Positions 7,116 to 14,826 of a stretch of DNA of 18,205 bases are shown in pieces. Origin of the DNA: CAVWDI01 sp046259385 (GTDB lineage: Bacteria; Chloroflexota; Anaerolineae; Anaerolineales; UBA4823); contig JBJYWI010000168.1 of NCBI GenBank assembly GCA_046259385.1, positions 1 through 18,205 of the forward strand, given 5' to 3'. The notes under the pieces are model-generated. The model searched no databases. It saw nothing but the letters and a program-made list of their open reading frames with translations, and was not told the DNA's origin. Both the position numbers and the translations under genes were made by a program. How positions within the stretch are numbered: position 1 is the stretch's first letter; each line of letters opens with the position of its first letter.

Positions 7116-8224
7116 AAACGCCAACGGCAATTGAAATTAGGGAGGATACATATCAGATTGATGGGAGTTATTATGTGTGCAACAATTGCGGTTGGCTTTA
7201 TTTATATATTTCTGAAAAACCGGTTGAAATGTGTCCAAGATGTTTTAGTGGTATGTTAACACCAATTTCTGTAAAAAATCTGCAGGATTTTCAGAAGAAT
7301 CCTGTTGAAAAAGCACTGCCGTTTCAAATGCAGTTGGTGGAATTGTCCGCAGCTTTTAGAAAATTTGGGAGCGGTATCCCATTTGCCCCCAAAGACCTTA
7401 CACCCGGGGATTTATTACAGAAAGTAAGGAAAATATATCTCCCAATGTTTATGGTCGATACGCGTGTAAAAGCAAAATGGTGGGCTGAAACAGGGTTTGA
7501 TTATGGCGTTGTCAGCCATAAGGCTCGTTATGATGATAACCAAAGGGAATGGACTTCGAAAAAAGTACAGGAAATTAGAATCCGATGGGAACCACGGTTA
7601 GGATTTCTTGAACGGGAATACAACAATGTGATTGCTCCGGCTTTGGAGGAGCATAATTCAATTGTTTCTCGAATAGGTGATTTTAGGTTTAATGGAAACA
7701 TCAGCAAGAAAGTTGAGAACCTGGATGATGTTTACATTTGTTTACCAAATCGAAAGGCTTCCGATGCTTGGCCTGATGCTCTGGCTGATCTTCAGAGAGT
7801 TGCATCTGAAGATTGCCGTAAAGCTTCAGGGGCTGATCAATTAAGAGGATTCAAGTGGGAACCAGATTTTTTAAACAAAGAATGGACATTATTGTTGCTT
7901 CCAATCTATTCAACGTTCTATTCTAATGAAGAAGGTGATCTTTTACCCGTTATGATTCAAGGTCAAACCGGAAAAATATTCGGGATACGAAGAGCATCAA
8001 TGAAAAAAGCAAAGCGAATTTCCCTGATTTTGATTGCCTTTTCTGCAGGGTTATTTTTACTTAGTGCGCTGATTTTAGCAGGTTCGATCACTTTTCCAAT
8101 ATTTCTGGTGTTTTCAATAATTGGATTTCTTTTTTCAATTTTATTTTGTTTGGGTGCAAGTATTCCAGTTTTGTTGGTGTGGAATTTCAACAGAAACAAA
8201 AACCTCACAGAAATGAATTTTTGA
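7112..8224 (+). CDS. Diverged zinc-ribbon membrane protein, paralogue of the preceding gene
   Basis: The product has 370 residues, with one N-terminal zinc ribbon (CNNCGWLYLY...CPRC, about residues 23-45) where its neighbour has two. The middle shares the neighbour's order of motifs: YLPMFMVDTRVKAKWWAETG, a RWEPRLGFLEREYNNV segment, and LLLLPIYSTFYSNEEGD followed by VMIQGQTGKIFG. Two C-terminal hydrophobic helices follow (SLILIAFSAGLFLLSALIL and the next ~25 residues). Its ATG overlaps the stop of the preceding gene as ATGA, so the two are translationally coupled and probably form a pair of subunits (inference). The function is unknown. The stop at 8224 is one base from the stop of the convergent SDR gene, with no terminator hairpin between them. 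Confidence 0.8.
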   Translation: MKTPTAIEIREDTYQIDGSYYVCNNCGWLYLYISEKPVEMCPRCFSGMLTPISVKNLQDFQKNPVEKALPFQMQLVELSAAFRKFGSGIPFAPKDLTPGDLLQKVRKIYLPMFMVDTRVKAKWWAETGFDYGVVSHKARYDDNQREWTSKKVQEIRIRWEPRLGFLEREYNNVIAPALEEHNSIVSRIGDFRFNGNISKKVENLDDVYICLPNRKASDAWPDALADLQRVASEDCRKASGADQLRGFKWEPDFLNKEWTLLLLPIYSTFYSNEEGDLLPVMIQGQTGKIFGIRRASMKKAKRISLILIAFSAGLFLLSALILAGSITFPIFLVFSIIGFLFSILFCLGASIPVLLVWNFNRNKNLTEMNF

Positions 8225-8225
8225 T

Positions 8226-8951
8226 TTAACTTCTGCCATACACAGGAATTGCGGCACCATTAATCGCAGAGGCTTCTTCCGAGGTGAGGAAGAGAATCAC
8301 ATCTGCAATTTGTTCTGGTTTTAACCAGCGATCGTATTCAGCGTCCTGCATTTCCTTTCGGTTTTGAGGCGTATCGATTGTACCTGGCAATATACAATTA
8401 ACATTAATTCCCTTGTGTATCAATTCAGTCGCCATACTTTCGGTTAAACGGATCACACCGCTTTTTGCAGCGCTGTAAGCAGCACTTTTCGAAGTTCCTT
8501 TAAGACCCGGTCTTGCTGCGATATTTACAATTTTGCCAAAGTGTTGATCTATCATTGATGGAATAACATATTTGCAGACCAAGAAAACGGAATAGAGGTT
8601 TAATCTAATCATATAATCCAATTTATCAAGTGGTGTCTCGTGAAGCGCTTTGCCTGAATAATAACCACCAACTGTATTGATCAGAATATCCAAGTGCCCA
8701 TATATCTCCAGAATTTTTTTGACAGCCTGTTCGATCGAATCTGGATCATTTACATCAACTTCATAAAACGAAAATCTGCCAGGCGAAGATGCTATCTCTG
8801 TTATTCTGTGTTCTATTGAGTCAAAGTTACGGTCGAATAATAACAATTGCGAACCGGACTGGTAATATTTTTTAACAACTGCCTGACCTAAGTTACCGGA
8901 AGCACCTGTTATTAGAACGGTTCGACTTGAAAAATCTGTTTTTGAATACAC
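8226..8951 (-). CDS. Short-chain dehydrogenase/reductase (SDR) family protein with atypical active site
   Basis: The product has 241 residues with a classical-SDR Rossmann fold: TGASGNLGQAVV near the N-terminus for the dinucleotide, NTVGGYY in place of NNAG, AAYSAAKSG (YxxxK), and LPGTIDTP. The serine that normally precedes the Tyr by 13 residues is Ala here (NIAARPGLKGTSKSAAYSAAK, read in outline), so the Ser-Tyr-Lys triad is incomplete. I recall a subgroup with an NxxAR motif at this place, so the change may be a clade trait. The substrate is unknown. The start is a GTG with no strong ribosome binding site, 28 bp after the GNAT-like gene on the same strand, which suggests co-transcription. 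Confidence 0.85.
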   Translation of the reverse strand: MYSKTDFSSRTVLITGASGNLGQAVVKKYYQSGSQLLLFDRNFDSIEHRITEIASSPGRFSFYEVDVNDPDSIEQAVKKILEIYGHLDILINTVGGYYSGKALHETPLDKLDYMIRLNLYSVFLVCKYVIPSMIDQHFGKIVNIAARPGLKGTSKSAAYSAAKSGVIRLTESMATELIHKGINVNCILPGTIDTPQNRKEMQDAEYDRWLKPEQIADVILFLTSEEASAINGAAIPVYGRS

Positions 8952-8979
8952 TTCTGAATAAATATTTTATTATGGGTAG

Positions 8980-10113
8980 TCAGAGCGATTTTATATAAAC
9001 GCGGTGGTTTTTATATGGTTTTCCTCCCAGATTGATTAGATCCCGCCTCATTTGTAATGCGGTTTCTGCAATCTGGGTCATATCGCAATGTTCAAATTTA
9101 TATTTTTTTTCTTTTACCGTTTTTTCCAATTCGGAATAGAGGAGCGCATTTCCGCCTCTTCCCTGAAATTCTGGAAGTATACCGGCTCCGTTTACCGCTA
9201 TCCACGTGGTGTTCTTCATCGATGAAAGTAAATGAAATATCCCAAAAGGTAACAGCTTTCCTTTTGCTTTTTGTAATCCTTCTGAAAGGTCTAAAAATCC
9301 GAGCAAAAAACCAACCGCCTCATCATCGTGAGCGATCACTTTTATTAACTTTGGATCAGCTACATCAAGTATAGTACTCAAGACGAAATCGATTTCTCTT
9401 TCAGAAAGAGGTGCGTATTCCCAATTATTTACAAAAGCGGCATTATATGCTTTCCCGATCCTCTGCGCCCATAATTTTAATTCCCCTTTGCTTGTAAACC
9501 TGAGTACTCGCAAAGTCCCCCGTTTCTTAACTCGTTCCGCAATACTGTGAATCCTGTCCGGAAGATTGAAATTTTCTCTATTCAAATAGCAGGAAACAAA
9601 ATCAACTTCTTTTTCGAATCCAATTGATTCTACGAAATCAACATAATATGGATAGTTGTAATTCATCATAGTCATTATCTGGTGGTGTTCATAACCTTCC
9701 ACTAGCAAACCATATCCATCAAGAACTGCAAACCCTTTTGGACCCATTACTTGATTAAGATTATTTTCTTTTGCCCAATCAAACACGCGATCGAATAATG
9801 CCTCCGCAATTTCTTTATCTTGCACGGTTTCAAAATGATAAAATTGGGCAATTTTTTTATCGTGGTAAATATTATAGGGTCGATGTTCTAAAGCCGCAAT
9901 TCTACCAACTACTTCACCATCTTGGTAAGCGATAAAAAAATCAGCTTTTGAATGTTCGTAAAAAGGGTGTTTTTCAGGATTAAGTTGAAGTTCGACATCT
10001 GAATATAGGGGAGGAACCCACTGAGGACAATCCTTATAATGCTTGTATGGAAATCTCACATAATCCTTTATTTGACTTTTATTCTTTATATCAATTTTTT
10101 TGATTTGCAGCAT
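8980..10113 (-). CDS. GNAT-like acyltransferase family protein (YghO-like)
   Basis: The product has 377 residues. The N-terminal half includes FPYKHYKDCPQWVPPLYSD and FFIAYQDGEVVGRIAALEH, the entry strands of an acetyltransferase-like fold. The section MGPKGFAVLDGYGLLVEGYE and the C-terminal GAGILPEFQGRGGNALLYSEL follow; the latter resembles the acetyl-CoA-binding Q/RxxGxG/A motif of GNAT enzymes. This composition is typical of uncharacterised proteins near E. coli YghO. The substrate is unknown. GAGGATGAG precedes the ATG and supports the start. It leads a possible two-gene unit with the SDR gene. Confidence 0.7.
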   Translation of the reverse strand: MLQIKKIDIKNKSQIKDYVRFPYKHYKDCPQWVPPLYSDVELQLNPEKHPFYEHSKADFFIAYQDGEVVGRIAALEHRPYNIYHDKKIAQFYHFETVQDKEIAEALFDRVFDWAKENNLNQVMGPKGFAVLDGYGLLVEGYEHHQIMTMMNYNYPYYVDFVESIGFEKEVDFVSCYLNRENFNLPDRIHSIAERVKKRGTLRVLRFTSKGELKLWAQRIGKAYNAAFVNNWEYAPLSEREIDFVLSTILDVADPKLIKVIAHDDEAVGFLLGFLDLSEGLQKAKGKLLPFGIFHLLSSMKNTTWIAVNGAGILPEFQGRGGNALLYSELEKTVKEKKYKFEHCDMTQIAETALQMRRDLINLGGKPYKNHRVYIKSL

Positions 10114-10202
10114 ATTCTCATCCTCAGGCTTTTAACATAGGATTTTCATCTAAACCAGTTAACACTTTGTACTAAGTATAGTTGCTGTTATATTAATGTG
10201 TA

Positions 10203-10216
10203 AGAACCCCGGTTCT
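10203..10216. repeat. Short inverted repeat after the enolase-superfamily gene
   Basis: AGAACC and GGTTCT flank two bases, just past the TAG stop of the enolase-superfamily gene. A U-run is lacking. It could be a weak 3'-end hairpin or chance. Confidence 0.25.
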
Positions 10217-10217
10217 A

Positions 10218-11279
10218 CTATAAAACAGCAATGCAGCCTAAACCGGGAGCATCTGAAGCAATTAACCAACCATCCTCCAGCCGAAAACCCGGTCGGGTTG
10301 GATCAAACTGCAAACCCAGGTGCCCGTCCAGATCCGCATAACCAACATTAGGACTGCTCAAAGCTAGATGAAGACCTGCTGATATTTGAAGAGCGGGTTC
10401 AATGATACAGCTGATCATCGTAGTAATATCCGCAGCGCGTGAAATTGAATCAATCTGCTGAGCGCTGCGGAACCCTCCGCAAGTAGCCATCTTGATACTC
10501 ATGCCGTCCACTTTCCTTCCTGCAGCCAGCTCCAAAGCCGATGATGGTCCCGTAACACTTTGATCAGCCAGAACGGGTACAGGACTGTTCTGGGTGACTT
10601 TTTGTAAACTCAGTTGATCAGAGGCTGGTGTAGGCTGTTCAATAAATTCGATCGTTTTTTCCAGGGCTCTTGCTACATCAAGCGCAGTTTGAATATCGTA
10701 TCCTCCATCAGCATCCAGTCGTAAAACATGGTCAGGCAGAGCCCGATTAATCGCCTCTATCCTGCGGACATCCTTATCAGGATCCTCACCGCCCTTTACT
10801 TTTAAAATGCGAAAGCCCATTGCCGCTAGCTGTTTTGCCAGTTCAACGCTTTCATGCAACTCTGACAAGCTGACTGTAGCAGAGGTTTGAATTTTATAAC
10901 GATAACCTCCTAGTATTTTAAACAAAGGCATTCCTGCTGCCAGTCCTAAAAGATCATGGAATAAAAGGTCAAAAGCACAGGTTGCAGCTCGTGATGTTGA
11001 AGTCAGAGGTTTTAATTCATTGAGGGAGAATTCGATATCAGTAGGATGGAGATCAACGACTTTTTCTGCAGCTATTATGCAGGCGTTCACAGCATTTTCT
11101 ATTGATTCTCCAGTTAAATCTGGGTGGACAACCGAGCACCCCCATGCAGTTCGACCATCCAAAGTATCAGCGCGGATAAATATTGATGTAACTTGATTTA
11201 TTAATGGGTGATTCGCTAACCTGACCGGTTGTTTTAGTTTGAGTTCAACAGGGATAATTTCAGCTTTAATGATCTGCAT
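10218..11279 (-). CDS. Enolase-superfamily enzyme (mandelate racemase/muconate lactonizing type; dipeptide-epimerase-like)
   Basis: The product has 353 residues with an N-terminal capping domain and a C-terminal barrel. Visible catalytic elements: LKVKGG (the KxK acid/base motif), LRLDADGGYD (first metal Asp), FIEQP (metal Glu), VLADQSV (third metal Asp) and SIKMATCGG (second-face lysine). The residue after the third metal Asp is Gln, where family members usually have Glu (ADES). The lysines on both faces and the C-terminal SCIIEPALQISAGLHLAL and YADLDG resemble dipeptide epimerases, but the substrate is not determined; cycloisomerase or racemase activity is also possible. The gene stands between tRNA-His and the GNAT-like gene, 104 bp from the latter. 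Only weak Shine-Dalgarno bases precede the ATG. Confidence 0.87.
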   Translation of the reverse strand: MQIIKAEIIPVELKLKQPVRLANHPLINQVTSIFIRADTLDGRTAWGCSVVHPDLTGESIENAVNACIIAAEKVVDLHPTDIEFSLNELKPLTSTSRAATCAFDLLFHDLLGLAAGMPLFKILGGYRYKIQTSATVSLSELHESVELAKQLAAMGFRILKVKGGEDPDKDVRRIEAINRALPDHVLRLDADGGYDIQTALDVARALEKTIEFIEQPTPASDQLSLQKVTQNSPVPVLADQSVTGPSSALELAAGRKVDGMSIKMATCGGFRSAQQIDSISRAADITTMISCIIEPALQISAGLHLALSSPNVGYADLDGHLGLQFDPTRPGFRLEDGWLIASDAPGLGCIAVL

Positions 11280-11296
11280 GTCCGTGTAATTTTAAA

Positions 11297-11302
11297 ATTA
11301 TA
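11297..11302 (-). promoter_or_regulatory. Possible -10 element for the enolase-superfamily gene
   Basis: A perfect TATAAT on the minus strand lies about 18 bp upstream of the ATG at 11279. No good -35 is visible 16-18 bp further up, and the leader would be very short. Confidence 0.3.
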
Positions 11303-11369
11303 TCCCAGCGATGTATTTTTAGTTTACTCGTTTCAAGAATTAATTCGATTGCAATCAGGATATTATGAC

Positions 11370-11395
11370 AAAAAACGACTGGCAATAGCCAGCCG
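11370..11395 (-). terminator. Intrinsic terminator after tRNA-His
   Basis: On the minus strand CGGCTGGC (11388-11395) pairs with GCCAGTCG (11376-11383), 8 bp with one G-U, loop TATT, followed directly by six T. It lies 15 bp downstream of the tRNA-His 3' end and should end the rph-hisS-tRNA-His transcripts. Confidence 0.88.
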
Positions 11396-11409
11396 AATGG
11401 ATACTTTAG

Positions 11410-11482
11410 GGTGGGTGACGGGGGTCGAACCCGCAACAACTTGATCCACAGTCAAGTGCTCTACCATTGAGCTACACCCACC
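11410..11482 (-). tRNA. tRNA-His (anticodon GUG)
   Basis: Read on the minus strand, the acceptor arm GTGGGTG (11475-11481) pairs with CACCCAC (11411-11417). An extra G at 11482 faces C73 at 11410, the G-1:C73 identity pair required by histidyl-tRNA synthetase. The D-arm is GCTC...GAGC. The anticodon stem CTTGA/TCAAG carries loop CTGTGGA, so the anticodon is GTG. The T-loop is TTCGACC. CCA is not encoded. The gene follows hisS directly on the same strand. Confidence 0.97.
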
Positions 11483-11494
11483 ATGTTATATTAA

Positions 11495-11523
11495 ATTCTA
11501 TCACGAAGAGAATCTGTAATCAA
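11495..11523 (-). promoter_or_regulatory. Promoter of tRNA-His
   Basis: On the minus strand TTGATT (11518-11523) and TAGAAT (11495-11500) are separated by 17 bp, in the 45-bp gap between the hisS stop and the tRNA. Transcription would begin a few bases before the tRNA, so it can be expressed without hisS. Confidence 0.75.
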
Positions 11524-11527
11524 GAAT

Positions 11528-12808
11528 TTATGTCCTTTTCAGCAATAATTTCGAAACATATTCTATTGCATCCGATTCAAGAACAGTTATTTGCTCACCG
11601 GTTCTCAAATCCTTAATTGAAACTTGTTTGTTTTCAACTTCATCCGGACCGAGTATAAGAGCGATCTGGATTCCCAAGCGGTCGCCAAAGCGGAATTGTT
11701 TGCTAAGTTTGGAATGAATGGGGTAAGAGATCACATTAAAACCTGCACTGCGCAATTTTGTTGCTATATTAATCGAGACTTCCATTGTCGATTGGTCGAA
11801 AACAGTGACCAGAATGGGGGCAACGGGTTGATCGACGAAGGAGGGTAAACAATCAAATTTTCTTAAAACAAGACTGATGATTAAATCCCCCATCGCAAAT
11901 CCAACCGCAGGAAGTGGATTTCCGCCGACAGCTTCCACCAGACTGTCATATCGTCCACCGCCTAATATAGCTCTGAAATCACTATCCTGATCCCAAACCT
12001 CAAATACCATTCCGGTATAGTAATCCAACCCGCGAATGATATGAGGAGCAAATTGAATGTATTCTGAGACACCTAAGGTCTCTAGAATCTGAAATAAACG
12101 GATTAAATCATTAGACTTACGCCATAATTCTGAATCATTAAGAAGAAATTCCAGACCCTTAATTTGCTCGGATTTGAGACCAATTTCTTTCCCATATGAC
12201 ACCCAGCCATCAGGTGAGAGTTTATCCCGCCGGTCTATAAGCTTGAATACTTTGAGTCGCAAATCCTCTGGGATATCCAACCCCATCAACTCTGAATCCA
12301 TCAGTTGGCGGTTGTTTACAAGAATTTTTACTTGGCTTGATGATAAACCTACCTCCTTGAGAAAATTTGCTGCAATAGCCACCAATTCAGCATCAGCCTC
12401 AGGGGAATCCACTCCCATAAGATCAATATTCCATTGAAAAAATTCACGCGAGCGTCCTTTCTGAGGTCGCTCATACCGCCAGAATGGACCCCAAGACCAC
12501 CAACGAAGCGGGTAAACAAGCTGTTTTTGACGTTCAGAAACCATTCTGGCAATTGACGGGGTAAGTTCAGGCCTTAATGCAATCAGTTCTCCGCCGCGAT
12601 CCTCAAAAACAAATGATTGTTCTTTAACTAATTCCTCTCCGGATTTGGCTGCATAAAGTTCGATTGATTCAAGAAAGGGACCATCAATTTCTTGATAACC
12701 GAAGGATTCAGATACCGTGCGTGCCTTCGAGTATATGAAAGTCCGAACTGCCATTTCAGCCGGGTAATAATCTCTGGTCCCTTTGATTGATTTTATTTTT
12801 GATGACAT
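11528..12808 (-). CDS. hisS: Histidine--tRNA ligase
   Basis: A class II synthetase of 426 residues, normal length for bacterial HisRS. It charges tRNA-His in the cytoplasm. Visible elements: IKSIKGTRDYYPAEM at the N-terminus, LRPELTPSIARMV, motif 2 FWRYERPQKGRSREFFQWN, the histidine-specific RGLDYYTGMVFEV and ILGGGRYDSLVEAVGG, and the C-terminal anticodon-binding domain (SKLSKQFRFGDRLGIQIALI, KDLRTGEQ). Motif 3 reads PAVGFAMGDLIISLVL rather than the common GFAxGxER, so the usual motif 3 Arg is not seen; this may be a subgroup trait. It lies downstream of rph on the same strand and upstream of tRNA-His. The ATG at 12808 has no clear Shine-Dalgarno. Confidence 0.96.
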   Translation of the reverse strand: MSSKIKSIKGTRDYYPAEMAVRTFIYSKARTVSESFGYQEIDGPFLESIELYAAKSGEELVKEQSFVFEDRGGELIALRPELTPSIARMVSERQKQLVYPLRWWSWGPFWRYERPQKGRSREFFQWNIDLMGVDSPEADAELVAIAANFLKEVGLSSSQVKILVNNRQLMDSELMGLDIPEDLRLKVFKLIDRRDKLSPDGWVSYGKEIGLKSEQIKGLEFLLNDSELWRKSNDLIRLFQILETLGVSEYIQFAPHIIRGLDYYTGMVFEVWDQDSDFRAILGGGRYDSLVEAVGGNPLPAVGFAMGDLIISLVLRKFDCLPSFVDQPVAPILVTVFDQSTMEVSINIATKLRSAGFNVISYPIHSKLSKQFRFGDRLGIQIALILGPDEVENKQVSIKDLRTGEQITVLESDAIEYVSKLLLKRT

Positions 12809-12895
12809 GATAAATTGTTTGTCTCTGTTTTTTCTATATAGTAGTTACTTCCTTCAATGGTAACCTTCCCGAAGCCACAATTACGGAAATAACCC

Positions 12896-12982
12896 TCATG
12901 AGAATTCTCTTTGGATAGTTTTTTGGATTTGTATTAACTCGTTTATGCCTTTCTTCGCGAGTTGTAAAAGTTGCTCCATTAA
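12896..12982 (-). pseudogene. C-terminal tail of rph cut off by in-frame TAA
   Basis: Past the TAA at 12983-12985 the same frame stays open for 28 codons to a TGA at 12896-12898. It encodes LMEQLLQLAKKGINELIQIQ and onward, which aligns with the family's C-terminal helix (typical form: FSREELDALLELAKKGIAELIELQ). The stop falls on a position usually held by Glu, so GAA to TAA would explain it. The restored protein would be 240 residues, the standard RNase PH length. Separate translation of this tail is unlikely. Confidence 0.8.
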
Positions 12983-13618
12983 TTAGTAGGAAAAACTCTC
13001 TTTTTCTGCAGTGGATTGGATTTCAATGAATTCACTACGATTATTCATTACTATGTTTGAATCAACATCTGCAATTAAATCTTCTTCATAGGATAAATCG
13101 AGCATTGGAACCCCTCTTACGATACCAACACTAATTGCAGCTATTTGGTTCTTGAATGGATTGATTGTAAGAATATGCTTTTTTTCAAGCTCTTTTAATG
13201 CAATATAAAGAGCCAAGTAACCACCAGTAATGGCTGCTGTTCTGGTGCCACCATCCGCCTGAAGTACATCACAATCGATTATAAATGTACGCTTACCTAT
13301 GCTGTTTAGATCTACCGCTGCTCTAAGGCTACGTCCAATCAAGCGTCGTATTTCCTGTGTTCTACCCCCCAGGCGATATATTTCGCGTGGTCTTCGTTTG
13401 TGAGTTGACCTCGGAAGCATGGCATACTCAGCGGTAATCCATCCTCCTGACCGCCCTTCAATTTCAATCCATCTAGGTATGTTTTCATCTATTGACACAT
13501 TGCAAAGGACTTTTGTATTTCCAATTGAGATTAAAACAGAACCTTCTGCATATGAAGAAAAATCAGTATTTATCACAACTGGTCTTAGTTCATCTGGTTT
13601 ACGGTTATCAGCTCGCAT
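12983..13618 (-). CDS. rph: Ribonuclease PH, truncated at the C-terminus
   Basis: A phosphorolytic 3'-to-5' exoribonuclease that trims tRNA 3' ends. The 211-residue frame shows the family hallmarks: MRADNRKPDELRPVVI at the start, AEGSVLISIGNTKVLCN, GGWITAEYAMLPRSTHKR, GRTQEIRRLIGRSLRAAVDL, IDCDVLQADGGTRTAAITGG, and IQSTAEKESFS near the end. The catalytic core is present, but the frame stops at TAA, where the normal enzyme continues for about 30 residues in the same frame. E. coli K-12 carries a different C-terminal lesion (the rph-1 frameshift) that inactivates RNase PH, so loss of activity is plausible. GGGATAGG before the ATG supports the start. hisS and tRNA-His follow on the same strand. 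Confidence 0.92.
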   Translation of the reverse strand: MRADNRKPDELRPVVINTDFSSYAEGSVLISIGNTKVLCNVSIDENIPRWIEIEGRSGGWITAEYAMLPRSTHKRRPREIYRLGGRTQEIRRLIGRSLRAAVDLNSIGKRTFIIDCDVLQADGGTRTAAITGGYLALYIALKELEKKHILTINPFKNQIAAISVGIVRGVPMLDLSYEEDLIADVDSNIVMNNRSEFIEIQSTAEKESFSY

Positions 13619-13701
13619 TCCTATCCCTAAAAAATATCGAAGTAAATGAATATCAAACGACTATTTTACCATTTAGAAAATAACTGCTTTGTTTTCAGGT
13701 G

Positions 13702-13707
13702 ATTATA
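13702..13707 (-). promoter_or_regulatory. Possible -10 element for rph
   Basis: A perfect TATAAT on the minus strand lies about 85 bp upstream of the rph start. The -35 region 16-17 bp away is poor. It is placed back-to-back with the plus-strand promoter near 13740. Confidence 0.3.
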
Positions 13708-13739
13708 AAATTAGGTTAAGCATGATTAAGGGCGTGTAA

Positions 13740-13768
13740 TTGATTATATGGTACAGTTGTGCTATTAT
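13740..13768 (+). promoter_or_regulatory. Promoter of the L,D-transpeptidase-lipoprotein unit
   Basis: TTGATT (13740-13745) and TATTAT (13763-13768) are 17 bp apart, with a predicted start near 13775. A second TTGACA begins at 13768 but lacks a matching -10. Confidence 0.55.
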
Positions 13769-13806
13769 TGACAAAATTTTAAGGTACGAAAAGAATTAAC
13801 TTGCTT

Positions 13807-14808
13807 ATGAACAGAGAACTTTCGCGGAGAGAGTTTATTAAATTGACGGGTTCAGCTGCACTTGGATTAACTATCCCCCAATACCCACCAGGCGGTAATC
13901 CTTATTTAACCACACCTCTTTTGAAACTTGGGCGAGCAGTCCGGTCGCTTCATTATTACGAAAAACCGGAGTACTCAAGCGCAGAATTAGGATTTTATAA
14001 TACTGACGCTGTTTTTAAGATTCTCGAAGAGAAAATGGGGGATACAAAATATGAAGAAAATCCAATTTGGGTGAGATCTGAGGATGGCTGGTTAAATTCA
14101 ACATATATACAACCTGTACGGAGTGAAAAAAACAAACCAGTAATGGATATCCCGGCAAATGGGATGTTGGCTGAAGTAACTGTCCCTTATACTCAGTCAT
14201 GGTCTATGGATGGTGTTCGACGTAAACGAGCATACCGTTATTATTACAGCAGCACCCATTGGGTATACAATGCTTATCCAACTTCAGATGGTAGTGTTTG
14301 GTACCGTATTATTGATGATCGTAATATGGGCAGTTTTTTGGTTTTGGCTGAAGATTTAAGACCAGTTACCAAGGAAGAACTTACGCCTATCTCGCCGGAT
14401 ATTGAAGATAAACGGATTGATGTAGATCTAAATACCCAACGTCTGACAGCATTTGAGAACAACAAACCGGTTTTAACTGCCAGAATTGCTTCCGGATATT
14501 TTGAAGGCGATACTCCAAGGGGAGAGTTCATTATCGAAAGAAAGAACCCTTCACGGCATATGGCGGCGGTTACTGAAACAAGCGAATTTGATTTGCCCGG
14601 TGTGCCCTGGGTTTGTTTTATATCGTGGACTGGGGTATCCTTGCATGGGACATACTGGCACAATAATTATGGAATCCCACAGAGCCATGGCTGCATAAAT
14701 CTTTCACCCGAAGCTTCAAAATGGATTTATCGATGGACAGACCCTTTTGTACCGGTTGAAGATGATTACGTAGAGTCAGACAATGGAACAAAAATTGTCG
14801 TTTATTGA
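13807..14808 (+). CDS. Tat-exported L,D-transpeptidase (YkuD domain)
   Basis: The product has 333 residues. The N-terminus MNRELSRREFIKLTGSAALGL is a twin-arginine signal (SRREF plus a hydrophobic stretch). The middle has SH3-like parts (WVRSEDGWLNSTYIQPV). The C-terminal YkuD domain starts near RIDVDLNTQRLTAFENNKPV and contains the active-site pattern LHGTYWHNN...SHGCINL, with His at ~280 and the nucleophilic Cys at ~296. Such enzymes form 3-3 peptidoglycan cross-links or attach proteins to peptidoglycan outside the membrane. I start at ATG 13807; a TTG two codons upstream (13801) is an alternative and would only add Met-Leu. The lipoprotein gene follows 18 bp after the stop, probably in one operon, suggesting a shared envelope role. 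Confidence 0.92.
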   Translation: MNRELSRREFIKLTGSAALGLTIPQYPPGGNPYLTTPLLKLGRAVRSLHYYEKPEYSSAELGFYNTDAVFKILEEKMGDTKYEENPIWVRSEDGWLNSTYIQPVRSEKNKPVMDIPANGMLAEVTVPYTQSWSMDGVRRKRAYRYYYSSTHWVYNAYPTSDGSVWYRIIDDRNMGSFLVLAEDLRPVTKEELTPISPDIEDKRIDVDLNTQRLTAFENNKPVLTARIASGYFEGDTPRGEFIIERKNPSRHMAAVTETSEFDLPGVPWVCFISWTGVSLHGTYWHNNYGIPQSHGCINLSPEASKWIYRWTDPFVPVEDDYVESDNGTKIVVY

Positions 14809-14826
14809 GAATTAAGGAGTAATAAC

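Noticed and set aside
12809..12895. Short frame between rph and hisS starting ATG at 12900 (about 21 codons)
   Set aside because: It overlaps the restored rph tail, has no clear ribosome site of its own and no family resemblance.
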